DNA of 64,000 bases, from assembly GCF_005047655.1 (NCBI RefSeq), contig NZ_SUKF01000009.1:1-64000 (forward strand), written 5' to 3'. Source of the stretch: Sinimarinibacterium arenosum (GTDB taxonomy: Bacteria > Pseudomonadota > Gammaproteobacteria > Nevskiales > Nevskiaceae). The translations under genes were made by a program, and so were the position numbers. The notes below the pieces were generated by a model, which saw nothing but the letters and a program-made list of their open reading frames with translations, made no database searches and was not told where the DNA came from. Shown here in pieces: positions 7,977 through 15,905 of the stretch (positions are counted from its first letter, which is position 1; the number at the start of each line of letters is the position of its first letter).

Positions 7977-8330
7977 ATGGCCACTGTATATCGGGCCCCC
8001 TCTGAATTTCCGCCACCGAAGCTGGACTTTTCGTCAGGGTTTAATTCCGGGTTCGCTGCATATCAAAAAGCCGAGGACGAATATATTGCCCGGCTTGCCA
8101 CGGCCGCTCGTGCCCAGCGGCCCACCGTGGATCTCGTCGGCGAGGTAGTTCGGTTCCAGATCGCGGACGGCTACGCGCAGTACATGGTTTGGAGTACGCG
8201 ACCGCTCCAGCTGGTGTGGCTTGAACTAGGCGATGCCTACGCAATTCCCGAGGCGCATGCGAGGGGCCTGCGGCTCTCGGATATCAAACAGCTGGTTTCC
8301 ATGGAACGGGCGTTCGCCGCCCCCTCATGA
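7977..8330 (+). CDS. Hypothetical protein
   Basis: 117 residues; AAGGAG 6 nt before the ATG. The core VVRFQIADGYAQYMVWSTRPLQLVWLELGDAYAIPEAHARGL looks like a compact beta-rich domain (a strand-turn-strand pattern like that of small phage proteins), followed by a short helix LSDIKQLVSMERAF. Not recognised. Confidence 0.6.
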   Translation: MATVYRAPSEFPPPKLDFSSGFNSGFAAYQKAEDEYIARLATAARAQRPTVDLVGEVVRFQIADGYAQYMVWSTRPLQLVWLELGDAYAIPEAHARGLRLSDIKQLVSMERAFAAPS

Positions 8331-8361
8331 TCACGCGCCCCGGCGAAAAGCGGGAGGGGTC

Positions 8362-8387
8362 GCGGGGCTGCGGGCAGCACGTACGGC
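8362..8387 (+). promoter_or_regulatory. Recurrent promoter module without an adjacent large gene
   Basis: GCGGGGC 8362-8368, 13 nt, TACGGC 8382-8387. No start codon lies within 40 nt. The next plausible translation start is the 28-codon ORF at 8503, so this may make a long leader or a non-coding transcript. Confidence 0.45.
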
Positions 8388-8502
8388 GAGACTAAGGGCA
8401 CGGGAGATCACCACCGCAGGACTGCTGCGCAACGGCGCTCTCCGCCGCGCCTGCTGGCGTGGTCATGTCGTGTGTCTATATCCGCACACTTCGGGAGGGA
8501 TC

Positions 8503-8589
8503 ATGGCTACGGACTCGCATGCACACCGCAAGGCGTCACGCGTGCCGCCTGATCCCTTGGACGAGGCTGTCGCCACGTGCGCCCGCTGA
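8503..8589 (+). CDS. Very short ORF (28 residues)
   Basis: ATG 8503 with GGGAGGG 5 nt upstream and a frame of MATDSHAHRKASRV.. to TGA. The ribosome site is better than chance for this region, and it lies between 8331 and 8652, where no larger gene is credible. It could be a small protein or a leader peptide for the gene at 8653. Confidence 0.35.
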   Translation: MATDSHAHRKASRVPPDPLDEAVATCAR

Positions 8590-8652
8590 GGTCGCATCGC
8601 GACGTGTAACACCCCCACTTTCAAACCCGCCACTTCTATCTCTGAATTTCGT

Positions 8653-9258
8653 ATGCCCAATACCTACACACTCCCGTCCGCTGATGTCGTAGAGGAATGG
8701 AAGGGGAGTCAGCACCCCGGTTTCGTCGCCAACACACGGCAGCTTGCGGTCCTCGATGCTGCTCATGCCGCAATGGCGGCGGGCGTCAGGGGCCCGGCGC
8801 TGATCCCTCACCTCGTTGATCAACTCGCAGTGACCGACGCGCAGCTCGCGGTCACGGTCGCGGGCACATCCATTCCGATCTTCGAGGTGGATGTTTTCTG
8901 CGCCGTTCGCGCGATCCTGTCGCGACGGTGGCGCAACCAGGTTGCTGCCGCAACGCAGACGCTTTCGCCTACTCCGGGGCAGGACTTACCGCGCCTAAAG
9001 TTCCAGCAAGCGCCATTGCTTGCCGAGTCCGCCACGGTTCGGCATGTCGTCGGTCACATGGTGACGGTTGATGTGCGCGGCACCATCACCGTCGATTCTC
9101 GAACGCTGCTCGCCGCCAAACACCTTGGCGCAGGCGAAAGCCTCACGGATTCACTGGCGGAGTCCTTAACGGGTCTTCTGCAATGGCCCGCTGCCTCCGT
9201 GGTCAAGATGCGACCCGCGTCGCCGCCGCGAGGGGCCAATGCGCTGATGCCAGGCTGA
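8653..9258 (+). CDS. Hypothetical protein
   Basis: 201 residues. No obvious ribosome site precedes ATG 8653, so the start is open. An Ala-rich helical N-terminal half contains VTDAQLAVTVAGTSIPIFEVDVFCAVRAILSRRWRN; the C-terminal half has a beta-strand pattern, VGHMVTVDVRGTITVDSRTLLAA. No known domain seen. Confidence 0.55.
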   Translation: MPNTYTLPSADVVEEWKGSQHPGFVANTRQLAVLDAAHAAMAAGVRGPALIPHLVDQLAVTDAQLAVTVAGTSIPIFEVDVFCAVRAILSRRWRNQVAAATQTLSPTPGQDLPRLKFQQAPLLAESATVRHVVGHMVTVDVRGTITVDSRTLLAAKHLGAGESLTDSLAESLTGLLQWPAASVVKMRPASPPRGANALMPG

Positions 9259-9344
9259 GCCGGCCAATGCCGGCGCAAGCTTGCGTTCCCACCTCGCGCC
9301 TGTCGTGACTGAGACAATTCGACCTCATTCACAGGGGGTAAGCC

Positions 9345-9680
9345 ATGTTCGAATCCATCATTGCAGGTCCTGACAACAGGGCGCGTCACGGCACCCAGTT
9401 CCCGGCGCAGGCGAAGGTGGTGTGCGTGCGCGGGGTGTTCACACTGCCCGGCGTGGAATCTGAAGCGTTGGAAGCTGACGAATACGTGGATGTCCCGCTG
9501 CTTGGGAAGTCTGTCGCCATCGACGCCGCGATTTCCAAAGACCGGCGCACCGTTGTCATCAAGTTCGAAGGGACGAGCGGCCGCATCTGCAAGCGGTGGA
9601 CGCGCGGAGCAGATGGCGCCTATGGGCCGGTGCATGGCGAGATTGTTCCCGCCGAGGACTTCCCGGAGGTGGCGGACTGA
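9345..9680 (+). CDS. Hypothetical protein
   Basis: 111 residues behind GGGGG ribosome-site-like bases. The protein is short and beta-rich (KVVCVRGVFTLPGVESEALEADEYVDVPLLGKSVAIDAAISKDRRTVVIKFEG). Not recognised; cytosolic. Confidence 0.55.
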   Translation: MFESIIAGPDNRARHGTQFPAQAKVVCVRGVFTLPGVESEALEADEYVDVPLLGKSVAIDAAISKDRRTVVIKFEGTSGRICKRWTRGADGAYGPVHGEIVPAEDFPEVAD

Positions 9681-9685
9681 GCGTT

Positions 9686-9711
9686 GCGGGGCAGGCACTG
9701 GTGCGTAGGGT
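9686..9711 (+). promoter_or_regulatory. Recurrent promoter module
   Basis: GCGGGGC 9686-9692, 13 nt, TAGGGT 9706-9711; serves the gene at 9743 (31 nt). Confidence 0.75.
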
Positions 9712-9742
9712 GGACCCATTGCCTCATGAACTGGAGACTGGG

Positions 9743-10039
9743 ATGGCACAGGACGCACCTATGATTAGCCTTACTGCCCTGCACAGCGCGCACATCGCGA
9801 TCAACGCGGCGCTCGCTGGCGCAGATGATGCGCGCGCGAAGCTGGAGGCAGCGAAACGCTCCATCGAATCGATTCACGCGGACCGCGCGACCCGTACGCT
9901 GCACATCGAGCAGGCCCGAAAGGACTACTGCACCGACGACATCGAGATCGACGACGAGCCGATCGTGAGCGTTGGGGATGGCGGAGTGTGGGTCAATGCC
10001 TGGGTCTGGGTGCGAGATGAGGAGGTGGAAGGAGAGTGA
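9743..10039 (+). CDS. Small acidic coiled-coil-like protein
   Basis: 98 residues from ATG 9743, preceded by GGAG. Residues about 10-65 form a long Ala/Lys/Glu helix (AINAALAGADDARAKLEAAKRSIESIHADRATRTLHIEQARKDY is mostly heptad-compatible), followed by an acidic tail with VWVNAWVWVRDEE. Not recognised. Confidence 0.55.
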   Translation: MAQDAPMISLTALHSAHIAINAALAGADDARAKLEAAKRSIESIHADRATRTLHIEQARKDYCTDDIEIDDEPIVSVGDGGVWVNAWVWVRDEEVEGE

Positions 10040-10060
10040 TGGGCCCCCTGCGGATCTATA

Positions 10061-10086
10061 GCGGGGCGCCCTGGCGCCGGTAGGGT
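10061..10086 (+). promoter_or_regulatory. Recurrent promoter module
   Basis: GCGGGGC 10061-10067, 13 nt, TAGGGT 10081-10086; serves the two-gene unit starting at 10140 (53 nt, longer than usual). Confidence 0.7.
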
Positions 10087-10139
10087 GGATCCATGCCCGG
10101 CGACCAGCCGGCATCCATCTTCCGTATTGGAGTGTATCC

Positions 10140-10844
10140 ATGCTGGCGACTTGCCTATCCGACCTGCGTCGTTCCGCCCATCTGCTGCCCCCCGAGATCG
10201 CCGAGTTCATTGCGGGTGAGGCGGCCATGGCGGCTGCCGAGCGCGTTGACGCCGACGACCACCTGAAGGCGCGCTTGACGATTCGCATGCTGGAAGGCGC
10301 GGCGCTGTGCGCCAAAGACGGGAGCGGTGTGACGGACTTCATTCGAGTCACCGGCGATACGGTTTTGTTCGTGCCGGCCTTCGCGGGCTTCTCCAACTTC
10401 GTCGGCGCGTTTTCGCTCCCGGCCGATGATCCGCTTGTCAGCGAAGTCACGGCAGCGCTTGCGCGCAATCTGGCCAGTCCGATGGCGAAGGCGGCACGGG
10501 CGTGGCCCCGAGTTTCCGGCACGGTGTGTCGCCTGATGCACGCGCGTCACCATGATTGCTCGAAACTCTTCGGTGCAGTCCAACAGCAAACCCTGGCGGC
10601 GTATCCGAAGCCGTGGACTGACGACCATTTTCGCAGCGCCGCAGCAGCGGCGCGCGTTGCGGCGGCCGCGTTCAGCGACCGGCACTGGGCGCGACTGACG
10701 CGCCGCGTGCAGTGGATTTGCGACGCGCGCACACCGGGTTTCGCCGGTCCGTACACCGCTGCGGTCGCAGCGTTTCTGTGCCGCGAGCTTCCTGCACTCG
10801 AAGCGATTTACTCGACTCCGCTCTGCACGGGTGCGTCGTGCTGA
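10140..10844 (+). CDS. Hypothetical helical protein
   Basis: 234 residues, predicted almost entirely helical and rich in Ala and Arg; the C-terminal half has regularly spaced Trp and His (RHWARLTRRVQWICDARTPGF). First gene of a coupled pair: its stop overlaps the GTG of the next gene (GTGCTGA). No domain recognised. Confidence 0.6.
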   Translation: MLATCLSDLRRSAHLLPPEIAEFIAGEAAMAAAERVDADDHLKARLTIRMLEGAALCAKDGSGVTDFIRVTGDTVLFVPAFAGFSNFVGAFSLPADDPLVSEVTAALARNLASPMAKAARAWPRVSGTVCRLMHARHHDCSKLFGAVQQQTLAAYPKPWTDDHFRSAAAAARVAAAAFSDRHWARLTRRVQWICDARTPGFAGPYTAAVAAFLCRELPALEAIYSTPLCTGASC

Positions 10845-11269
10845 GGTCGCGTCCGCACAAGGCCCCGCGCCCCGTCTTGCTGGCCTGCGACCTCGACGCG
10901 CGCAGCGGTCTTTCGCGTATGAGCTTCGACGCCCACGCAGGGCGGATGTATGTGCAGTTCAGTGACGGTCGCATCCAGACAGGGGAAGTCGGGTATCCCC
11001 GATTCGTCCGTTTGGTCGGGCAGTGGGCCGCGCCCCCTGGGGAGGACAGCGAGGACGGCTATGCGGCAGTCGAGGCACAGTTGTTCGTTGGGCTGTTTAC
11101 GCCGACCCCCGAGCAGTTTCAGATGCTGGGCTGCGCGCTGTATGTGCCGATTGAAGCCGGTCCCCTCCAAAAGGACGTGCGCGCGCTGAAGCGATGGCTC
11201 AAGCAGGTGAGCGCCTTCAGATCGAGTCCGGCCCTTGAGGCGTGGAGTGCCCGGGCGTTGTTTGGGTAG
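10838..11269 (+). CDS. KTSC-like protein ending in the WxxxALFG tag
   Basis: 143 residues from GTG 10838, which overlaps the upstream stop; an internal ATG at 10919 is the alternative. The segment SRMSFDAHAGRMYVQFSDGRIQTGEVGYPRFVRLV resembles KTSC-type small beta domains (short strand, G-R-M-x-V-x-F, then a Y/P-containing turn). This is a weak match, stronger in the protein at 37205. The C-terminal AWSARALFG is the shared terminal peptide. Confidence 0.6.
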   Translation: MLRSRPHKAPRPVLLACDLDARSGLSRMSFDAHAGRMYVQFSDGRIQTGEVGYPRFVRLVGQWAAPPGEDSEDGYAAVEAQLFVGLFTPTPEQFQMLGCALYVPIEAGPLQKDVRALKRWLKQVSAFRSSPALEAWSARALFG

Positions 11270-11275
11270 TCGGTT

Positions 11276-11301
11276 GTGGGGCGTGGACGTGTTGGTAGGG
11301 T
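11276..11301 (+). promoter_or_regulatory. Recurrent promoter module
   Basis: GTGGGGC 11276-11282, 13 nt, TAGGGT 11296-11301; serves the gene at 11331 (29 nt). Confidence 0.7.
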
Positions 11302-11330
11302 GACCACACGCCCCATTGCCGGAGAGATAC

Positions 11331-11723
11331 ATGAGTGACGCAACGCTACCCATTTCGCCTGCTGTGCTGATCTATACAGCAGGAGGTATCAGTTACGTCG
11401 CAAATCAGGGGCCCTCATTTCTCTACGAGATTCGCGACCTTGATTCTGACGACGCTGACTACACCGATGAGGACATTGATCGCGCGGATGCGGCCGCACG
11501 TATCGCCGTAGCCGCAGGTTCGCTGCTGGCACTGCTCCGCACCAGTGAGCGGCTTCTTGCGCAAGTCGTCGCTGGACGTGCAGGGGATTTCACCACGGGT
11601 TTGGCTGACTCGGCACTTTCCCGGCACCTGGCGGACATTCGCGCGCAGCTGTCGGCCCTCAACGCCCCGCCCGTCGCCCCTGAGTCTGGACGCGGCGATA
11701 GCGGAGCATCGGTGGCCCAGTAG
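11331..11723 (+). CDS. Hypothetical protein
   Basis: 130 residues; GGAGAG 6 nt before ATG 11331. The N-terminal about 40 residues are beta-like (VLIYTAGGISYVANQGPSFLYEI), followed by an acidic linker (DLDSDDADYTDED) and a long helix. The final codons overlap the promoter module of the next gene. Not recognised. Confidence 0.55.
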   Translation: MSDATLPISPAVLIYTAGGISYVANQGPSFLYEIRDLDSDDADYTDEDIDRADAAARIAVAAGSLLALLRTSERLLAQVVAGRAGDFTTGLADSALSRHLADIRAQLSALNAPPVAPESGRGDSGASVAQ

Positions 11724-11726
11724 GGT
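11701..11726 (+). promoter_or_regulatory. Recurrent promoter module inside a gene end
   Basis: GCGGAGC 11701-11707, 13 nt, TAGGGT 11721-11726. It covers the last codons and stop of the gene at 11331; serves the gene at 11755 (28 nt). Confidence 0.7.
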
Positions 11727-11754
11727 GGACTCATCGCACTACAGGGGCGCCCCA

Positions 11755-12615
11755 ATGCAATCCGAACTCGCCTTGTTCCCCGATTCTGATCGAGCTGAGT
11801 CCGATGTCGCAGAGGTCTCGGGCGGCCTCCCGCCGCTGGTCTGCCACTTGATCGACAACTGGCCGACCCTCGTCCGCGCGATCGAAAGCGCTGAGGCCAC
11901 GGTATCCGGCCTGAATTTGGAAATCCGCGAGCTTGGCGCGCATCGCTCTGCGTATGGCTGGGACCCGCTGGGGCGCCAGAGTCTGCATGGCCTCGCTCGC
12001 AGTGCGTTTGAGGTCATCACCGAATATGCGCGCAAGACGCTTTGCGAAGGGAACGATTCCGTCCTGAGCGACTCCACGGCAGGCGAAATCATCTACGACT
12101 TTCTTGGTCGCGACGCTACGCGCGCTCCGGATTTTTCCGGCTATTGGCATGCGCTGGAAGCGCGCTATGGCAACGGCGTCGGCGCGCGGCTGGCGCGCGT
12201 GTCGGCGGCGCACAGTTTGCGAGGTGAACTGGGCCTGGCGCTCGAAAAGAATAGCTGGCGTCAGGCTCCGAAGATGGAGCGCGGCGGCGTGACCTTCGAG
12301 CTGTGTCGCAGGGCCTTGGAGCCGCGCATCCGGGCCGTCGGATATCAGGTCGGCTACGACGCGAGCCTTGTGCTCACGCGGATTGTTAAGGCGCTTGGCC
12401 AGCTTACCGACGGTCGCTTCCCGACGGACGCCCACGTCGAGGGGCTTCGGGAAGGCGCGATTGCCGGCGCGGCGGCCCCGCTTCGCGCGGATATCGGTGG
12501 GTGCCGCTGGACCTTCACGAAGAACTGCACGCGGGTCTGGATGCCACTGGAGCTGGCACTGCTGGTCCGGGAAAGCATCGAAAGCATCGTGCCTTCGGAC
12601 ACGCCGCTGGATTGA
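11755..12615 (+). CDS. Unknown paralogous family, copy A
   Basis: 286 residues. It shares conserved blocks with the proteins at 12690, 18706 and 49131: PLV.HLIDNWPTLVRAI near residue 25, W-D/S-P-[LM] then LARSAF.VI.EYARK.LC, APDF.GYW.ALE.R.G, APKMERGGVTFELC, and a C-terminal CRWTFTKNCTRVWMPLELAL. No known domain matches. The N-terminus MQSELALF resembles a sliding-clamp-binding peptide (Q-x-x-L-x-L-F). The last about 110 nt are almost identical to copy B, which suggests recent tandem duplication or gene conversion. Confidence 0.7.
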   Translation: MQSELALFPDSDRAESDVAEVSGGLPPLVCHLIDNWPTLVRAIESAEATVSGLNLEIRELGAHRSAYGWDPLGRQSLHGLARSAFEVITEYARKTLCEGNDSVLSDSTAGEIIYDFLGRDATRAPDFSGYWHALEARYGNGVGARLARVSAAHSLRGELGLALEKNSWRQAPKMERGGVTFELCRRALEPRIRAVGYQVGYDASLVLTRIVKALGQLTDGRFPTDAHVEGLREGAIAGAAAPLRADIGGCRWTFTKNCTRVWMPLELALLVRESIESIVPSDTPLD

Positions 12616-12636
12616 CGCGCCCGCCTCAGGCGCGGA

Positions 12637-12662
12637 GCGGGGCGGCTGGCTCTGCGTAGGGT
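12637..12662 (+). promoter_or_regulatory. Recurrent promoter module
   Basis: GCGGGGC 12637-12643, 13 nt, TAGGGT 12657-12662; serves the gene at 12690 (27 nt). Confidence 0.75.
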
Positions 12663-12689
12663 GGAGCCATCGCAACGCAGGAGCACCCC

Positions 12690-13550
12690 ATGCAAACCGA
12701 GTTCGCCATATTTCCGGACGTCGCTGACGGTGTTGATGGCGCCCCCGAGCCGTCCGACAGCCTTCCCCCGCTGGTCTTGCACTTGATCGACAGCTGGCCG
12801 ACCCTCGTCCGCGCGATCGGGACGGCAGAAGCGACGGTGGCCGGTCTGAACTCGCAGGCCCAGGCACTCGGTGGCGGGCGTTCCACGTTCGACTGGGACC
12901 CGCTTCACCAGCAGAGCCTGCACTCACTCACACGCAGCGCCTTTGAGTCCATTGGCGAGTACGCGCGCAAGGTGCTGTGCGCCGGCGACGAAACTGTCCT
13001 GAGCCCGCACACCGCAGACGAGCTCGTGCGCGCCTTCTTCGGTCGCGGATCGGACACCGCTCCCGATTTCGCGGGCTACTGGGACGCGCTGGAAGCCCGT
13101 TACGGTAACGGCGCGGGCGTTCGCCTTGCACACCGCGCCGCGGCAAAGAAGCTGCGCCTTGAGCTGGGTCTGGTGCGCTATCCGCACAGCAGAATGGCGG
13201 CGCCCAAGATGGAACGCGGCGGCGTGACTTTCGAGCTGTGCCGCTCAGTCCTGGAACCGCGCATCGTGCGGCAGGGCTATCAGCTGGCGTACCAAGCTGT
13301 CCGGGGACTGTGCGAGACGGTGGCCGCGCTTGGCCTGCTCACCGACGGTCGCTTCCCGACGGACGCCCATGTCGCCGCATTCCGGGGCTCCACGCTGGAA
13401 GGAGACACGGCTCCGGTGCGCGCGGACATTGGTGGGTGCCGCTGGATCTTCACGAAGAACTGCACGCGGGTCTGGATGCCACTGGAGCTGGCACTGCTGG
13501 TCCGGGAAAGCATCGAAAGCATCGTGCCCGCAGACACGCCGCTGGACTGA
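12690..13550 (+). CDS. Unknown paralogous family, copy B
   Basis: 286 residues, same length as copy A and collinear with it throughout (PPLVLHLIDSWPTLVRAI; FDWDPLHQQSLHSLTRSAF; APDFAGYWDALEARYGNG; APKMERGGVTFELC; CRWIFTKNCTRVWMPLE). The N-terminus MQTEFAIF again has a Q-x-x-hydrophobic-x-hydrophobic-F pattern. It has its own promoter module, so the duplication copied promoter plus gene. Function unknown; no membrane segment, so probably cytosolic. Confidence 0.7.
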   Translation: MQTEFAIFPDVADGVDGAPEPSDSLPPLVLHLIDSWPTLVRAIGTAEATVAGLNSQAQALGGGRSTFDWDPLHQQSLHSLTRSAFESIGEYARKVLCAGDETVLSPHTADELVRAFFGRGSDTAPDFAGYWDALEARYGNGAGVRLAHRAAAKKLRLELGLVRYPHSRMAAPKMERGGVTFELCRSVLEPRIVRQGYQLAYQAVRGLCETVAALGLLTDGRFPTDAHVAAFRGSTLEGDTAPVRADIGGCRWIFTKNCTRVWMPLELALLVRESIESIVPADTPLD

Positions 13551-13605
13551 CGTCGCAGCCTGACCACGTAGAAGCCCGACCATTGAGACACAAGGGGAAC
13601 GAATC

Positions 13606-13929
13606 ATGAGTAAGCAAATCCTGCCGGCGCACTTGGCCGCCATCGTCAGCACCCTGCTCACCGACCCGCAGGCGCTCGGGGAGCTGGACAGCGAAGACAC
13701 GTTCCTACGCTTTTTCGAGGCGATCGGTCAGGTGGTGGCCGACCATTGTGGCGGGACCATCAACGGCGTTTCGCCGGCCCTGTGCCCCGGCAGCGTGGAA
13801 GCTGACGGCCAGCCGATGTTGTCCGTGTCCCCGAGCGAGTCCCTTCCGTCGATGACCGAGAACGTGTGGGCGCCCTACGACCCGGAGGGCTGGGCTGACG
13901 CGCGCACCTCCGAGTCCGACGCGCAATAG
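13606..13929 (+). CDS. Hypothetical protein
   Basis: 107 residues; GGGGAACG precedes ATG 13606. The helical N-terminus (LPAHLAAIVSTLLTDPQALGELDSEDTFLRFFEAIGQVVADHCGG) is followed by a Pro/Ser-rich tail. No recurrent promoter module precedes it, so it may be read through from copy B. Not recognised. Confidence 0.5.
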   Translation: MSKQILPAHLAAIVSTLLTDPQALGELDSEDTFLRFFEAIGQVVADHCGGTINGVSPALCPGSVEADGQPMLSVSPSESLPSMTENVWAPYDPEGWADARTSESDAQ

Positions 13930-14004
13930 CCTGCTGTTGGAGTGGCAGACGTGGGCGCGTATCGCGCGCCACCGCGTAGGTGCAGGCGTCGCCAGATGAC
14001 GGGA

Positions 14005-14030
14005 GCGGGGCAGCGGTAGATCAGTACGGT
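14005..14030 (+). promoter_or_regulatory. Recurrent promoter module
   Basis: GCGGGGC 14005-14011, 13 nt, TACGGT 14025-14030; serves the patatin gene at 14061 (30 nt). Confidence 0.75.
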
Positions 14031-14060
14031 GAGGTCATCAGCACATGACGGAGAACGTCG

Positions 14061-15101
14061 ATGACCACCCAGCCCCGCCCTTTGTTTCGCATCCTGTCCA
14101 TGGACGGTGGCGGCGTGCGCGGCGCGGCGACCGCCGCGTTTCTCGCGAAGCTGGAAGCTGACCTCGGCGGCTCGCTGACGGACCATTTCGACTACTTCGC
14201 AGGAACCAGCGCAGGCGGCTTACTGGCACTGTTCCTCGGGGGCCGGGGCGGCACCGCTCTGGCGGCGTCCTCGTTGTTCAGCCCGGTGGCTGCGGCGCGC
14301 ATCATGGACAAGAGCGTATTCGACCGGGTGTGGCCGACGGCCCTGCAATTCGGGCCGAAGTACGACGGTCGCGGCAAGTCGGAGGTACTCGCGGAAGTGT
14401 TCGGCACCGCGCGTGTGCGTGACAGCGTGAAGCCGGTTCTGGTCACGGCCTACGATCCCGCCGCAAAGCAGTTTGTGGTGTTCAAGAGCCACGGCGGCCA
14501 GTACAGCGCAAGCAATCCGCTGATGGCGCAGGTTGCGGATGCGACGAGCGCGGCCCCGGTGTATTTCCCGCCCGCCACGGTCGAGGGCGACCAGGACTAC
14601 TACCTGATCGACGGCGGCGTAGGCGCCAACAATCCGGCGATGGCGGCGGTCGCCGCTGCCATCAGGGCCGGGGTTCGCCCGCAGGACATCGTGGTAGTGG
14701 CCGTTGGCACGGGCCGCGCCGCTCCGACGCCCGAAGCGACGGAGGACTTTCGCAAGCATGCAGCCGGGTGGGGTGGGGTGGACTGGCTGCGCCACGGCAT
14801 CGTGGATCACCTGATTGATGCGTCCTCATCCGCGACGGACTACTGGTGCAGCCAGATGCTCGGCAGGCGCTATGTCCGGGTGCAAGGGTTGCTGGCGGAC
14901 GGGGCGTCCACAGAAATGGATGACACCAGCGCGGCGAATATCGCGGCACTGCGGGCCACCGGAGAGGCGTGGTTTGACGACTTCGGGGATCGCGTGCGTC
15001 GGGCCGTCCATCGCCCCGGCATCGCGCTGGACAGCATCCCCGAGCTGCCCGCCGTGTGCTTTCCGGAGCTGGACGACGATGAGCTTCAGAGGGTCGCGTG
15101 A
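14061..15101 (+). CDS. Patatin-like phospholipase
   Basis: 346 residues. It has the complete patatin signature: oxyanion-hole DGGGVRG (residues 15-21), nucleophile elbow GTSAG (Ser50) and the catalytic-dyad Asp in DGGVGANNPA (Asp184). Patatins hydrolyse acyl esters of phospholipids. There is no signal peptide, so it acts in the cytosol or at the inner membrane face. Similar enzymes serve as membrane-degrading effectors in CBASS defence, but no nucleotide cyclase lies nearby, so a stand-alone role is equally likely. Single gene behind its own promoter module. Confidence 0.85.
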   Translation: MTTQPRPLFRILSMDGGGVRGAATAAFLAKLEADLGGSLTDHFDYFAGTSAGGLLALFLGGRGGTALAASSLFSPVAAARIMDKSVFDRVWPTALQFGPKYDGRGKSEVLAEVFGTARVRDSVKPVLVTAYDPAAKQFVVFKSHGGQYSASNPLMAQVADATSAAPVYFPPATVEGDQDYYLIDGGVGANNPAMAAVAAAIRAGVRPQDIVVVAVGTGRAAPTPEATEDFRKHAAGWGGVDWLRHGIVDHLIDASSSATDYWCSQMLGRRYVRVQGLLADGASTEMDDTSAANIAALRATGEAWFDDFGDRVRRAVHRPGIALDSIPELPAVCFPELDDDELQRVA

Positions 15102-15106
15102 CCCCA

Positions 15107-15133
15107 GCGGGGCGCTGTTTCGGTGAGTAGGGT
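15107..15133 (+). promoter_or_regulatory. Recurrent promoter module upstream of a terminator
   Basis: GCGGGGC 15107-15113, 14 nt, TAGGGT 15128-15133. Unlike almost all others it is followed not by a gene within 40 nt but by a terminator at 15176-15204. Confidence 0.6.
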
Positions 15134-15139
15134 GGCGTT

Positions 15140-15205
15140 GTAGGTGGTCTCCTCCGGTCCTGCAAAGGGCCAATTGCGGGCAGCTTCCGGGCTGCCCGCC
15201 TTTTC
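15140..15205 (+). ncRNA. Candidate short transcript or attenuator
   Basis: The segment between the promoter module at 15107-15133 and the terminator at 15176-15204 would give an RNA of about 65 nt without a convincing ORF. It may be a small RNA or an attenuated leader for the toxin-antitoxin operon downstream. Inference from layout only. Confidence 0.35.
15176..15204 (+). terminator. Rho-independent terminator
   Basis: 9-bp stem GCGGGCAGC / GCTGCCCGC with a 6-nt loop, then CTTTTC. This is the best canonical terminator in the first 20 kb. Confidence 0.75.
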
Positions 15206-15260
15206 TGGAGACGCCCCCGGTGCTACTATTCCCTTACATTCCTGCCGTGAGTATCCGGTA

Positions 15261-15905
15261 ATGCCTATCGCGCCATCCGCACACGAGGTCTTGTTCCAGG
15301 ACCGGGACGCCACGGGTCGGGCTCAGACTGTGGACGATGAAGCCTATATTCGGGCGGCGTTGACGCGGTTTCACGTTGATCCACAGGGGCCGAGCCAGTT
15401 CCGTCAGCCGCCGTCCCTCGATCTCGCATCTGGGGTGTCCGCGACGGAGCGTTCAGCGCTCGCCGCTGTAGGCATGTTGCCGGACGCGAAAACGCAGGCC
15501 GATGCGGAGGCCGCGCGAGCCGAAGCCCTCCATGTCTTCTTCCACATTTTCCAGCAGGCGCTGACCACGCGAGAGGCCGCCGAGATGATGGGCGTAGACC
15601 AGTCGCGCATCCGTCAGCGGGTCCGCGAGCGTTCGCTACTGGCGCTGTCCGCTGACGGGGAGACACGACTCCCGCAGCAACAGTTCCAGGACAACGCGCC
15701 CATCCCCGGCTTGCGCACAGTTCTGCAGGCACTGCCAGACGGGTACGACCCACTGGAAGTGTTGTCCTGGCTGGCGACGCCAACCCCGGATTTGCTGGGT
15801 GCCGACGAGACGCCGGTCTCTCCGCGCGAGTATCTGCTGAAGACGGGGGATGAGCATGCGGTCGCCGCCATCGCCCGAGGGCTGCAGCGTGGCGAAGCTG
15901 GGTAA
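15261..15905 (+). CDS. Xre/MbcA/ParS-type antitoxin of a RES toxin pair
   Basis: 214 residues from ATG 15261. The middle TTREAAEMMGVDQSRIRQRVRERSLLAL is a helix-turn-helix, and the C-terminal region (LEVLSWLATPTPDLLG....SPREYLL) is what antitoxins paired with RES-domain toxins use for partner and DNA contact. The overlap with the toxin gene supports the pairing. A TACTAT box at 15224-15229 could be its promoter; antitoxins of this class usually repress their own operon. It lacks the recurrent module in the usual position, which suggests separate acquisition. Confidence 0.75.
   Translation: MPIAPSAHEVLFQDRDATGRAQTVDDEAYIRAALTRFHVDPQGPSQFRQPPSLDLASGVSATERSALAAVGMLPDAKTQADAEAARAEALHVFFHIFQQALTTREAAEMMGVDQSRIRQRVRERSLLALSADGETRLPQQQFQDNAPIPGLRTVLQALPDGYDPLEVLSWLATPTPDLLGADETPVSPREYLLKTGDEHAVAAIARGLQRGEAG

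Noticed and set aside
11731-12927. 398-residue minus-strand ORF
   Set aside because: Opposite copy A and the start of copy B of the paralogous family; the + frames are conserved across four copies, the minus frame is not.
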